A DNA stretch of 9,074 nt from Gammaproteobacteria bacterium (GTDB taxonomy: Bacteria; Pseudomonadota; Gammaproteobacteria; UBA6429; Thiohalophilaceae): the NCBI GenBank assembly GCA_029882235.1, contig JAOULB010000054.1:1-9074 (forward strand), read 5' to 3'. Shown in pieces: positions 1 through 6,647 of the stretch. The notes under the pieces were generated by a model. It saw only the letters and a list, made by a program, of their open reading frames with translations, had not been told where the DNA came from and ran no database searches. Position numbers and translations under genes: made by a program. Each line of letters starts with the position of its first letter. Position 1 is the first letter of the stretch.

Positions 1-1172
1 TTCGCGAGTGTTCGATTTCCCAGGCTTGAAACAACAGCCAGACAAATAGCAAGATCCGCACTGGTTTCAGTGATACGGACGCCACCCACGACATTGGCAA
101 AGACATCCTGATCATAGGTGACGATGCCCGCATGCCGATGCAGCACGGCAAGCAACATCGCCAGTCGGTTATGATCCAGTCCCACTGTAACGCGTCGAGG
201 ATTACTCAAATGTGACTCATCAACCAGAGCCTGCACCTCTACCAGCATAGGCCGACTACCTTCGCGGCCAACCATAATAATGCTGCCCGGCACCTGATCC
301 TCATGACGCGACAGGAAAATAGCCGATGGATTTGACACTTCACGCAGACCTTTCTCAGTCATCGCGAAAACACCCAACTCATTCACCGCACCAAAACGAT
401 TCTTAATGGCACGCACCAGGCGGTAACGACTGCTCGGATCGCCTTCGAAATAGAGAACAGTGTCCACCATATGTTCAAGCACTCTGGGACCCGCCAGCGT
501 GCCTTCTTTGGTAACATGCCCGACCAGAAACATAATCGTTTGAGTCTGTTTGGCAAAACGGACCAGTTGCGCAGCGCATTCGCGTACCTGCGCTACTGCG
601 CCTGGTGCGGATTGAAGCATGTCGGTATACATGGTTTGAATCGAATCGATCACCATGACTTTTGGTTTTTCACGCTGAGCAGTCTGAAGAATTTGTTCTA
701 ACTGGGTTTCAGTCAGCAGGGCCAGTTCACTGCTTGGTAACCCCAGTCGTTGGGCTCTTAAGCTGACCTGCTGAAGAGATTCTTCCCCAGTGATGTACAG
801 ACATTGTTGTTGGTCACTCAGAGAAACCAGTGTCTGCAGAAGTAGCGTCGATTTGCCAATACCGGGATCACCGCCAAGTAGAATGACTGAGCCGGGCACC
901 AGTCCCCCACCCAGAACACGATCAAATTCTGCGATACTTGTGGCCTGACGTTTTACATCATCAGGGATAATGTCGGCGAGTAGCTGCACCTTTCCGTTTT
1001 GAGCATCGCCACTAAACCCAGCAAAACGCGTTGTGCGATCGCTGCTTGCCGTCGCAATTGCAGTCACTTCCGTCAGACTATTCCAGGCACCACAATCGGC
1101 GCATTGGCCCGCCCACTTTGAGGCATTTGTGCCACACTCAGTACAGCTATATACAATTTTCGCTTTTGCCAT
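1..1172 (-). CDS. radA: DNA repair protein RadA (Sms), C-terminus cut by window edge
   Basis: RadA is a RecA-like ATPase that promotes branch migration and processing of recombination intermediates in the cytoplasm. Reading the minus strand from ATG at 1172 gives 390 uninterrupted codons. In order: a four-cysteine zinc finger (CTEC and CADC, Cys10/13/24/27), a Walker A P-loop GGDPGIGKST (100-109), a Walker B region around VMVIDS (172-177), the RadA signature KNRFG (257-261), and the start of the Lon-protease-like C-terminal domain, including the stretch with GLDHNRLA near 331-338. The family is usually about 450-460 residues, so roughly 65 residues lie beyond the left edge. The start is set by the conserved MAKAK..Y.C N-terminus; only a weak AGG precedes it. 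No frameshift or missing motif is seen. Identification is secure. Confidence 0.97.
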   Translation of the reverse strand, partial: MAKAKIVYSCTECGTNASKWAGQCADCGAWNSLTEVTAIATASSDRTTRFAGFSGDAQNGKVQLLADIIPDDVKRQATSIAEFDRVLGGGLVPGSVILLGGDPGIGKSTLLLQTLVSLSDQQQCLYITGEESLQQVSLRAQRLGLPSSELALLTETQLEQILQTAQREKPKVMVIDSIQTMYTDMLQSAPGAVAQVRECAAQLVRFAKQTQTIMFLVGHVTKEGTLAGPRVLEHMVDTVLYFEGDPSSRYRLVRAIKNRFGAVNELGVFAMTEKGLREVSNPSAIFLSRHEDQVPGSIIMVGREGSRPMLVEVQALVDESHLSNPRRVTVGLDHNRLAMLLAVLHRHAGIVTYDQDVFANVVGGVRITETSADLAICLAVVSSLGNRTLA

Positions 1173-1200
1173 TAGCCTATGTAAATCAATGTCAACAATA

Positions 1201-1230
1201 TTGAAATGGGTAAAGGAATAAAAACATACT
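1201..1230 (+). promoter_or_regulatory. possible sigma-70 promoter for the PAS-GGDEF gene
   Basis: TTGAAA at 1201-1206 (five of six matches to the -35 consensus) is followed after 18 nt by CATACT at 1225-1230 (four of six to the -10). Transcription would begin near 1237, giving a leader into the cyclase gene at 1291 or its internal start at 1438. It lies in the divergent gap between radA and the cyclase. This is a motif match only; AT-rich sequence gives such matches by chance. Confidence 0.3.
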
Positions 1231-1290
1231 TAAGTAATTCGCTCAGGATATTTTTCTCAAAAAAACCAGTAACTTGCCGCTAGATAAGGT

Positions 1291-3114
1291 ATGACTAGCG
1301 TAAGTGGACACAGTAGAGCAACACAACAACAAGATCAACAATCTGAAGCAGCAAAATTGCATGTCATCGAGCAGGAAAATAAACATGGCGCCAATACCAT
1401 GGATAAACCCCAAAACAGTAACAGGATAGACAAAACAATGGATACTGCTGCGTCGATTGAATCCAGGGTTTATCGTGAGCAGGTATTATTGTTATTCAAC
1501 CAGTTTCAATTGGCCTTTATCGTTGCGGTTCTGATCGCGCCTATCTTTGTTGTCTTTAACTGGACTGATGTCAATCGTGGCGAAATCATTACCTGGTTAA
1601 TTATTTTCTGGATTATTAATCTAATCCGTTATTTTGTCTGCCAGCACTTTCTCAGTTTTGATCAGGATAATTTTGATCTAAAAAAATGGGAGTCGTATTT
1701 TTTATTTGGCACCGCAGTCTCAGGCGCCTTATGGGGCTCAATCGCATTCTGGTTTTTCCCTGTAGACACAATCAAACAGGCATTTATATTTTTTATCCTG
1801 GCCGGAATATTAGGTGGTTCGATCGTCACCTTGTCGTCTCGACCTCTCGCATTCAAATTATTCCTGTTACCTGCATCAATTCCATACATAGCAAAACTGA
1901 TTATGCTTGGAACAAATACACATTATTTGATGGCCGGTCTGTTGTTTTTATATGTCATTATGATGTTCCCGATTTCTGCAAAAATTAATTCAACAATCAC
2001 TAACTCCCTTCATGCAAGATTTGAAAAAGATGACATCGTTAAAAAATATGAACTGTTACAGGAACACAATGATAAATCGGCGGAAGAACTACAGGCCGAA
2101 CTTTCATTCAGAACTAAGCGCGAACATAAACTACTTGAAAATGAAGCATTTCTGGAATCCGTACTCGTTACGGCATCCGACGGTATCATAACCGCAGATA
2201 TCAATGGTGAGATCCTGCTCGTAAATCATGCTATTGAAAGAGACTTCGGTTATAGCCAGCAGGAACTCATAGGTCAGAGCATTAATTTAATTATGACCGA
2301 AGGTATGGGTAATAAGCATGATGCTTATATTAAAGATTACATGGAGGCCAATGGTCCCTCCATGGTCGGACGTATGATCGAAGTGGAAGGAAAACGAAAA
2401 GATGGTACTGTCTTCCCTATAGAAATCACGGTGAGTGAAGCGCGAATCAACCAAAATATTATTTTTACCGGAATTATCCGGGATATAACTGAAAGAAAGG
2501 CGACTGAATCAAAATTAAAAGACACAATGCAGGAGCTGGAATTTGCAAAAAAAGCCCTGGAGCTGGCAAACAATCAGCTACAGAATGCCAATACTGAATT
2601 ACTCGATCAATCCCAACATGACGCACTCACAGGTCTTGCAAATCGACGCTATCTATCAAAAGTCATTCAACATGAATGGTTCCGCAATCAACGTTCCAAA
2701 AAATCGCTTTCGATAATCCTGCTGGATATTGATTTTTTCAAAGAGTTTAATGACGACTATGGCCACCAGGCCGGGGATGATTGTCTGGTTAAAATTAGTC
2801 GTGCACTTGAAAAACAATTGTCACGAACGAGTGACTTTATTGCTCGCTATGGGGGTGAAGAATTTATTGTTCTGTTGCCCGATACAGATCAGGATGGTGC
2901 TCTTCATTTAGCTGAGAAAATGCGTGTGGCGATCTCCAATCTCAAAATAGAGCACAAATCTTCAGCGGCCGCTGATCATGTCACCATCAGTGGTGGCGTC
3001 GCATCAACCATTCCAGCGCCAGATGGTAGCTGTGAAAAATTGATTAGCGCGGCAGATGATGCCCTCTATCAGGCAAAAAACACTGGCCGAAATTCAATCA
3101 AGATCGCAGAATAA
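1291..3114 (+). CDS. membrane PAS-GGDEF diguanylate cyclase
   Basis: Predicted to make cyclic di-GMP from two GTP at the inner membrane. From the first ATG it is 607 aa. About six hydrophobic segments span residues 70-229, followed by a charged, probably coiled-coil linker (about 240-285), a PAS domain with PAC-type end (about 285-403, ending GIIRDITERK), a second coiled coil (404-440) and a GGDEF domain (440-605). The active site is GGEEF (521-525), with the metal-binding Asp at 479 in LLDIDFF. An RxxD product-inhibition site (Arg512-Asp515) sits five residues before it, so the enzyme looks active and feedback-controlled. The PAS domain has HDAYI at 343-347, like heme-type FixL PAS domains. 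The start is uncertain: ATG 1291 has AAGG only 1 nt away, while Met50 (ATG 1438) has AGGA 11 nt upstream and removes a hydrophilic Gln-rich tail. The signal sensed is unknown. Confidence 0.93.
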   Translation: MTSVSGHSRATQQQDQQSEAAKLHVIEQENKHGANTMDKPQNSNRIDKTMDTAASIESRVYREQVLLLFNQFQLAFIVAVLIAPIFVVFNWTDVNRGEIITWLIIFWIINLIRYFVCQHFLSFDQDNFDLKKWESYFLFGTAVSGALWGSIAFWFFPVDTIKQAFIFFILAGILGGSIVTLSSRPLAFKLFLLPASIPYIAKLIMLGTNTHYLMAGLLFLYVIMMFPISAKINSTITNSLHARFEKDDIVKKYELLQEHNDKSAEELQAELSFRTKREHKLLENEAFLESVLVTASDGIITADINGEILLVNHAIERDFGYSQQELIGQSINLIMTEGMGNKHDAYIKDYMEANGPSMVGRMIEVEGKRKDGTVFPIEITVSEARINQNIIFTGIIRDITERKATESKLKDTMQELEFAKKALELANNQLQNANTELLDQSQHDALTGLANRRYLSKVIQHEWFRNQRSKKSLSIILLDIDFFKEFNDDYGHQAGDDCLVKISRALEKQLSRTSDFIARYGGEEFIVLLPDTDQDGALHLAEKMRVAISNLKIEHKSSAAADHVTISGGVASTIPAPDGSCEKLISAADDALYQAKNTGRNSIKIAE

Positions 3115-3133
3115 TCCCACGACTTAATAAACG

Positions 3134-3169
3134 CACAATAATAGATAGTTTATTAAGCTATCTATTGTG
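3134..3169. repeat. AT-rich inverted repeat between the two cyclase genes
   Basis: AATAGATAG (3140-3148) and CTATCTATT (3158-3166) form a perfect 9-bp stem with a 9-nt loop. Alternatively CACAAT plus AGATAG pairs with CTATCTATTGTG for 12 bp with a 3-nt bulge (3134-3169). It begins about 20 nt after the upstream stop codon. It lacks a GC-rich stem and a T tract, so it is not a standard intrinsic terminator. It could be an mRNA-end hairpin or an operator. Confidence 0.5.
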
Positions 3170-3232
3170 AAGTTAATTCTTAAACGACTTTTCATCGACA
3201 AATAGCAATCTAATCGGGTACATTCTGAAGGT

Positions 3233-4363
3233 ATGGACATACTCGATTTAAGCGATTTACAACACCGCTGTAACACTAACTATTTATTTAAGCGACTATT
3301 CGCAAAAGGGGCGATTGCACAAAGCAATTACCGATTTTTTATTGTCTCGAATTATATCTATCTGCTGGGCTTTTTTATTCATCTCTCATTTATTCCATTG
3401 TTTATCTATTTGGGATCAACAGAAATGGCGGTATACAACCTGTTCAGCATAAGTGTGTTTTTCTCCAGTTTTTGCGTCAACCGCAAAGGCAAACACAATC
3501 TTGCAATGCTGCTGGTTGCAACTGAAATTTGTATTCACGCCAGTCTTGCTATCTATTTTCTTGGTTGGCAAACCGGATTTTTTGTTTATGTCATGGTTCT
3601 TGTGCCGCTGGTCTATTTCAACCCAATGTGGACTTACACCAGAAAAATTATTTTATCGTTAATCTATGCCGTACTCTATCTTGGGCTTAAATATTTCTCG
3701 AATGTAAACACCCCTGTCTATTTTTTGCCTCCTGATCAAATCAACACACTGTATTACCTTAATAGCTTTTGTATCTTCCTGATATTGGCCTATTTGTCAT
3801 ATTTCTACAGCAGAGCAGCCCAACAGGCCGAAAAAGCATTGAAAGAATCCTATGCAAAAATCAAGGTGCTGGCTCAAACTGATGCGCTGACAAAGCTTTC
3901 CAATCGTCGCGACACCTTTGAAAAAATCGAGTCAGAAATAGTTCGCTCAAAACGAAGCGGTAAACCTTTTTCAGTGGTTTTAACCGATATTGATAACTTT
4001 AAACACTTTAATGATGAATATGGCCATGACTGCGGGGATTTTGTGCTGATTGCCGTAGCCAACACGATTAAAAATACACTGCGAGAAAATGATCACGTTG
4101 GTCGTTGGGGCGGTGAAGAATTTCTAATTATTCTGCCAGAGACAAACCTTGAAGAGGCTTGCCTGGTTGCTGAAAAAATACGAAAGTCGCTTAGCGAAAA
4201 ACATTATACCTTTAATAATATCGACTGTCATATCACCATGACTTTTGGTATTGGCATATATGAAGGTAAGACGGATATCGGCAAATGTATCGGCGAGGCC
4301 GATAAGGCGCTCTATAAGGGTAAACAACAGGGCAAGAACTGTGTCATCGCTCTGAGCGCCTAA
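3233..4363 (+). CDS. membrane GGDEF diguanylate cyclase
   Basis: A 376-aa predicted cyclic di-GMP synthase. The N-terminal half has about six hydrophobic segments (roughly 36-60, 65-82, 90-110, 114-130, 137-153, 172-192) that I cannot assign to a named sensor family. A short coiled coil (195-213) leads into the GGDEF domain (214-376). The active site is GGEEF (293-297), the metal Asp is 252 in LTDIDNF, and an RxxD inhibitory site (Arg284-Asp287) stands five residues before GGEEF. Unlike the upstream cyclase it has no PAS domain. The ATG at 3233 is the only usable start after an in-frame TAG at 3203; GAAGG ends 1 nt before it, unusually close for a ribosome binding site. It lies 118 nt behind the first cyclase on the same strand, so co-transcription is possible. 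The GGDEF domains of the two are similar in layout but clearly diverged, so this is not a recent duplicate. Confidence 0.93.
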   Translation: MDILDLSDLQHRCNTNYLFKRLFAKGAIAQSNYRFFIVSNYIYLLGFFIHLSFIPLFIYLGSTEMAVYNLFSISVFFSSFCVNRKGKHNLAMLLVATEICIHASLAIYFLGWQTGFFVYVMVLVPLVYFNPMWTYTRKIILSLIYAVLYLGLKYFSNVNTPVYFLPPDQINTLYYLNSFCIFLILAYLSYFYSRAAQQAEKALKESYAKIKVLAQTDALTKLSNRRDTFEKIESEIVRSKRSGKPFSVVLTDIDNFKHFNDEYGHDCGDFVLIAVANTIKNTLRENDHVGRWGGEEFLIILPETNLEEACLVAEKIRKSLSEKHYTFNNIDCHITMTFGIGIYEGKTDIGKCIGEADKALYKGKQQGKNCVIALSA

Positions 4364-4429
4364 TTCCCCTTGTTAGATTAAGCCCTCATGCACTTTATCC
4401 TCTTGTATATATAGTATCCCCCCTTATAG

Positions 4430-4456
4430 TCACAGAATTTGTGATAAAAATGTGAC
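4430..4456. promoter_or_regulatory. TCACA/TGTGA palindrome with extra half-site upstream of the RiPP operon
   Basis: TCACA-GAATT-TGTGA (4430-4444) is a perfect interrupted palindrome. Six nt later a second TGTGAC (4451-4456) repeats the half-site in direct orientation, 11 bp on, about one helical turn; GTCACA 4429-4434 is its inverted partner. It lies some 30-60 bp before the candidate extended -10 at 4487-4495, a place suited to an activator. The half-site resembles the CRP/FNR-family TGTGA, but half-site order and spacing differ from the CRP consensus TGTGA-N6-TCACA, so no regulator is assigned. Confidence 0.4.
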
Positions 4457-4486
4457 ATTTCGACAGAAACTTTAGCAGAACACCTA

Positions 4487-4495
4487 TGTCATAAT
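4487..4495 (+). promoter_or_regulatory. candidate extended -10 promoter of the RiPP operon
   Basis: TGTCATAAT has the extended-minus-10 TG dinucleotide at 4487-4488, one spacer base, and CATAAT at 4490-4495 (five of six to TATAAT). No good -35 lies 16-18 nt upstream, which fits either an extended -10 promoter or one needing an activator. Transcription would start near 4502, giving a leader of about 80 nt before the ATG at 4586. Confidence 0.4.
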
Positions 4496-4505
4496 CCGCA
4501 AGCTA

Positions 4506-4553
4506 AAAGCATAATCCTGTGCTTTACTTAGCCGTGTAACGGGCCGCAAGGCT
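4506..4553 (+). promoter_or_regulatory. two small hairpins in the presumed 5' leader of the RiPP operon
   Basis: AAAGCA (4506-4511) pairs with TGCTTT (4520-4525) around an 8-nt loop. TAGCC (4529-4533) pairs with GGCTA (4549-4553) around a GC-rich 15-nt loop. Both lie between the candidate promoter and the ribosome binding site. They could be a structured leader or chance; they do not match a riboswitch I recognise. Confidence 0.25.
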
Positions 4554-4572
4554 ATTTATTTGAGATCAACAT

Positions 4573-4576
4573 GGAG
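4573..4576 (+). promoter_or_regulatory. ribosome binding site that sets the hvfA start
   Basis: GGAG lies 9 nt before the ATG at 4586. The in-frame ATG at 4571 overlaps this element and has no Shine-Dalgarno sequence of its own, so the longer reading of the gene is unlikely. Confidence 0.75.
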
Positions 4577-4585
4577 ACAATCGTG

Positions 4586-4939
4586 ATGTCTAAGAAAAAA
4601 ACATTAACTCAACTTTCGGTTGCTGGTACAGCTTTTGTTGCCAGTCTTGCGGCCAGCACTGTCGCATCAGCAAGCGAAGCAGGCGCAAATCCCTTTGCCA
4701 TGAATGAGCTTTCATCAGGCTATATGCAACTCGCCAAAGAGGGTAAATGTGGTGAAGGCAAGTGCGGTGAAGGTAAGTGCGGCGGCGAGATGAAAAAGAA
4801 CGCCAAAGAAGGTAAGTGTGGCGAAGGTAAATGCGGCGGCGACATGAAGAAAAAAAGCGAGAAAGAAGGTAACTGCGGCGGCAAGAAAAGTAAGAAAGAA
4901 GGCAAGTGTGGTGAAGGTAAGTGCGGCGGTAACAACTAA
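4586..4939 (+). CDS. hvfA: HvfA/BufA2-type copper-binding RiPP precursor (EGKCG repeats)
   Basis: Precursor of a secreted, post-translationally modified metallophore peptide. From ATG 4586 it is 117 aa; an in-frame ATG at 4571 would add five residues but overlaps the ribosome binding site. A Sec signal peptide is clear: MSKKK, a hydrophobic core (about 10-24) and a VASA cleavage motif, cutting after Ala29. The mature part has eight Cys (55, 60, 65, 78, 83, 97, 108, 113), each in EGKCG except one EGNCG around Cys97, with Lys-rich linkers between blocks. In this family the MNIO enzyme and DUF2063 protein convert the Cys of such motifs into copper-binding heterocycles (reported as oxazolone/thioamide or thiooxazole groups). 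The peptide is thought to sequester copper outside the cytoplasm. The next three genes supply the usual maturation set. Family assignment is strong; the exact modification and the number of Cys modified here are inference. Confidence 0.93.
   Translation: MSKKKTLTQLSVAGTAFVASLAASTVASASEAGANPFAMNELSSGYMQLAKEGKCGEGKCGEGKCGGEMKKNAKEGKCGEGKCGGDMKKKSEKEGNCGGKKSKKEGKCGEGKCGGNN
4739..4930 (+). repeat. EGKCG-encoding repeat tract in hvfA
   Basis: Eight 15-nt units encode E-G-(K/N)-C-G. Six form three copies of an 11-codon double block, EGKCGEGKCGG, at 4754-4786, 4808-4840 and 4898-4930. A single unit stands in front (4739-4753) and a lone EGNCGG sits between the second and third blocks. The first two blocks are followed by (E/D)MKK. 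The copies differ at synonymous third positions, so the amino-acid motif has been kept while the DNA diverged. Confidence 0.95.
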
Positions 4940-4954
4940 GGACGCTGCATAATC

Positions 4955-5812
4955 ATGAGCATTAAGCAATATCCTGTTCATGGTGCCGGTCTCGGTCTGC
5001 GGCGAGCCATTTCTGACTCGCTTGCAGACCCGATGCCTGTACAAATAGACTTTATGGAAGTCGCCCCCGAAAACTGGATTGGTGTTGGTGGTGCCTATGG
5101 TAAACAGTTTCGTAAATTTACCGAACGTTACCCATTCATGCTACACGGCCTGTCTTTGTCAATTGGTGGCCCCATTCCCCTGGATGATGGTTTTTTACAA
5201 AAACTGAAGCGCTTCATGAAAGAGCACAACATCCGAGCTTACAGCGAGCACCTAAGCTACTGCAGTGATGATGGCCATCTTTATGATCTTATGCCTATCC
5301 CTTTTACTGAAGAAGCAGTTCACTATGTTGCGGATCGAATTAAACGAGTACAGGACATTCTCGAGCAGCAGATCATTATGGAGAATGTTTCTTACTACGC
5401 TGCGCCCGGCAAACAGATGGAAGAAATCGAATTTCTCAATGCTGTACTTGAAGAAGCAGACTGCGGCCTGCTACTCGACGTCAATAATATTTACGTCAAC
5501 AGTATCAATCACAAATATGACGCAGAAGAATTTCTAAACGCAATTCCCGCAGATCGGATTAAATATATCCATGTGGCAGGACATTACAATGAAGCCGAAG
5601 ATCTGATTGTCGACACCCATGGTGCCAATGTTATTGATCCAGTCTGGCAATTACTCGATAAAACCTATGCACAGTTTGGTGTTATCCCGACATTACTGGA
5701 GCGTGATTTTAATCTGCCGCCAGTCAATGAATTATTAGCCGAAGTCGAAACCATTAAATCTATCCAGTCAAAATGGCAAACAACACAGGAAAGTAAATCT
5801 GGCAATGGCTAA
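4955..5812 (+). CDS. hvfB: DUF692/MNIO multinuclear iron oxidase, RiPP maturase HvfB/BufB type
   Basis: A 285-aa cytoplasmic TIM-barrel enzyme of the DUF692 (MNIO) family, which uses two or three iron ions and oxygen to rewrite Cys residues in a peptide; relatives include MbnB and TglH. Expected substrate: the EGKCG peptide encoded 15 nt upstream. Family motifs in order: GLGLR (12-16), EVAPENW (35-41), HGLSLSIG (64-71), YSEHLSY (96-102), MENVSYY (142-148), LLLDVNN (172-178), HVAGH (206-210), DTHG (220-223) and LLERDFNLP (247-255). Probable metal ligands include His64, His99, Glu143, Asn177 or Asp175, His210, Asp220, His222 and Glu249, by family pattern. No key motif is missing. AAGGA at 4938-4942 precedes the ATG by 12 nt. 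The 3' end overlaps the next gene by 8 nt, so the two are probably translationally coupled, as expected for proteins that form a complex. Confidence 0.95.
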   Translation: MSIKQYPVHGAGLGLRRAISDSLADPMPVQIDFMEVAPENWIGVGGAYGKQFRKFTERYPFMLHGLSLSIGGPIPLDDGFLQKLKRFMKEHNIRAYSEHLSYCSDDGHLYDLMPIPFTEEAVHYVADRIKRVQDILEQQIIMENVSYYAAPGKQMEEIEFLNAVLEEADCGLLLDVNNIYVNSINHKYDAEEFLNAIPADRIKYIHVAGHYNEAEDLIVDTHGANVIDPVWQLLDKTYAQFGVIPTLLERDFNLPPVNELLAEVETIKSIQSKWQTTQESKSGNG

Positions 5813-6575
5813 TCCGGCAGAATTTCAGAAAACACAGCTTGGCTTTGCGGCGCATATCAGAAACCCGCAGACCAACCCACGACCTGATGATGTCGAAGCA
5901 CGTCGGATGAAAATCTACAATGAATTGTTTTACAACAATGTCGAAGATTTCATGTCCAGCAGTTTTCCCGTATTAAGAGAAATTACTGCGGATGATAAAT
6001 GGCATCAGATGATTCGCCATTATTTTCACAACCATAAAGCGAAAACACCTCTATTCCCGGAAATGCCAAGAGAATTTTTATATTACCTTGAGCATGAACG
6101 CCAGCCAGCAGAAGATGATTTTAAATTTATGCTCGAACTGGCCCATTATGAATGGGCAGAGCTGGCTTTAAGTCTGTCTGAACACAAGCACGAAAATAAT
6201 AGTTTTGATACTGCTAAGGGAGAGATTAGTGAAATCATTCCGGCACTGTCCTCACTGGCATGGTTATTACACTATGAATTCCCTGTCCATCAAATCGGAC
6301 CTGATTTTCTTCCAGAAAACCCAGGCGAACAGGCAAGTTATTTATTAATGTATCGCGATGCAGAGGATGAAATTCACTTTATGGAACTCAATCCAGTGAC
6401 TGCTCGCCTGTTACAATTCATTAACGATAAAAAAGAATTGAACTGCCAACAACTGTTGACCCTGATCGTTGAAGAACTTAATCATCCCGACCCACAGCTT
6501 GTCTTCAATGGTGGTCTGGAAATATTAGGTGATCTTTTTGCAAGGAAAGTAATTTTCCCACTGAACCAATCCTGA
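5805..6575 (+). CDS. hvfC: DUF2063 maturation partner, HvfC/BufC type
   Basis: A 256-aa soluble protein that in this system partners the MNIO enzyme and is thought to recognise and present the precursor peptide. The DUF2063 domain fills the N-terminal half: R.KIYNELFYNNVEDF (34-49), SSFPVLRE (52-59), HNHKAKTPLFPE (75-86), REFLYYLE (89-96) and ELAHYEWAELAL (111-122). The C-terminal half (about 150-256) is less conserved, with FMELNPVTARLLQ (192-204) and a short helical region, resembling a peptide-binding winged-helix type domain. No signal peptide, so it acts in the cytoplasm. It starts inside the end of the MNIO gene (8-nt overlap); AGGA at 5787-5790 is 14 nt upstream, rather far, which supports coupling rather than independent initiation. 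Intact, usual length. Confidence 0.93.
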   Translation: MANPAEFQKTQLGFAAHIRNPQTNPRPDDVEARRMKIYNELFYNNVEDFMSSSFPVLREITADDKWHQMIRHYFHNHKAKTPLFPEMPREFLYYLEHERQPAEDDFKFMLELAHYEWAELALSLSEHKHENNSFDTAKGEISEIIPALSSLAWLLHYEFPVHQIGPDFLPENPGEQASYLLMYRDAEDEIHFMELNPVTARLLQFINDKKELNCQQLLTLIVEELNHPDPQLVFNGGLEILGDLFARKVIFPLNQS

Positions 6576-6600
6576 AATACCTAGTCATAGTTTCAACATC

Positions 6601-6624
6601 GCTATGTTATTAAAAGCACATAGC
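6601..6624 (+). repeat. hairpin between hvfC and the DoxX gene
   Basis: GCTATGT (6601-6607) and ACATAGC (6618-6624) form a perfect 7-bp stem with a 10-nt loop in the 72-nt gap between the third and fourth operon genes. No T tract follows, so it is not an intrinsic terminator. It could act in mRNA processing or stability and give differential expression of the last gene. Confidence 0.45.
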
Positions 6625-6647
6625 AATATTAATAACGGAGCCACAGT

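Noticed and set aside
471..1221. Plus-strand open frames at 471-701 and 1033-1221
   Set aside because: They lie opposite radA, whose minus-strand frame is continuous and carries all family motifs.
3134..3169. Intrinsic terminator after the first cyclase
   Set aside because: The stem is almost wholly A/T and no T tract follows it.
4430..4456. Classical CRP binding site
   Set aside because: The CRP consensus is TGTGA-N6-TCACA; here the order is TCACA-N5-TGTGA with a further direct TGTGA, so it is listed only as an unassigned palindrome.
4535..4563. TGTAACGG resembling an ECF sigma -35 element just before hvfA
   Set aside because: At the required 16-17 nt spacing the sequence is ATTTGAG with no CG-type ECF -10, and no ECF sigma or anti-sigma gene is in the window. 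Only half of the motif is present.
4739..4930. CRISPR-like or satellite repeat
   Set aside because: The periodic DNA is in-frame coding sequence for EGKCG units without spacers of constant length.
4715..5044. Long open frames on the minus strand across the hvfA repeats (109 and 71 codons)
   Set aside because: They are produced by the low-complexity GGT-AAG-TGC codon pattern of the plus-strand gene and encode repetitive His-Leu-Pro or Phe-Thr-rich strings with no ribosome binding site.
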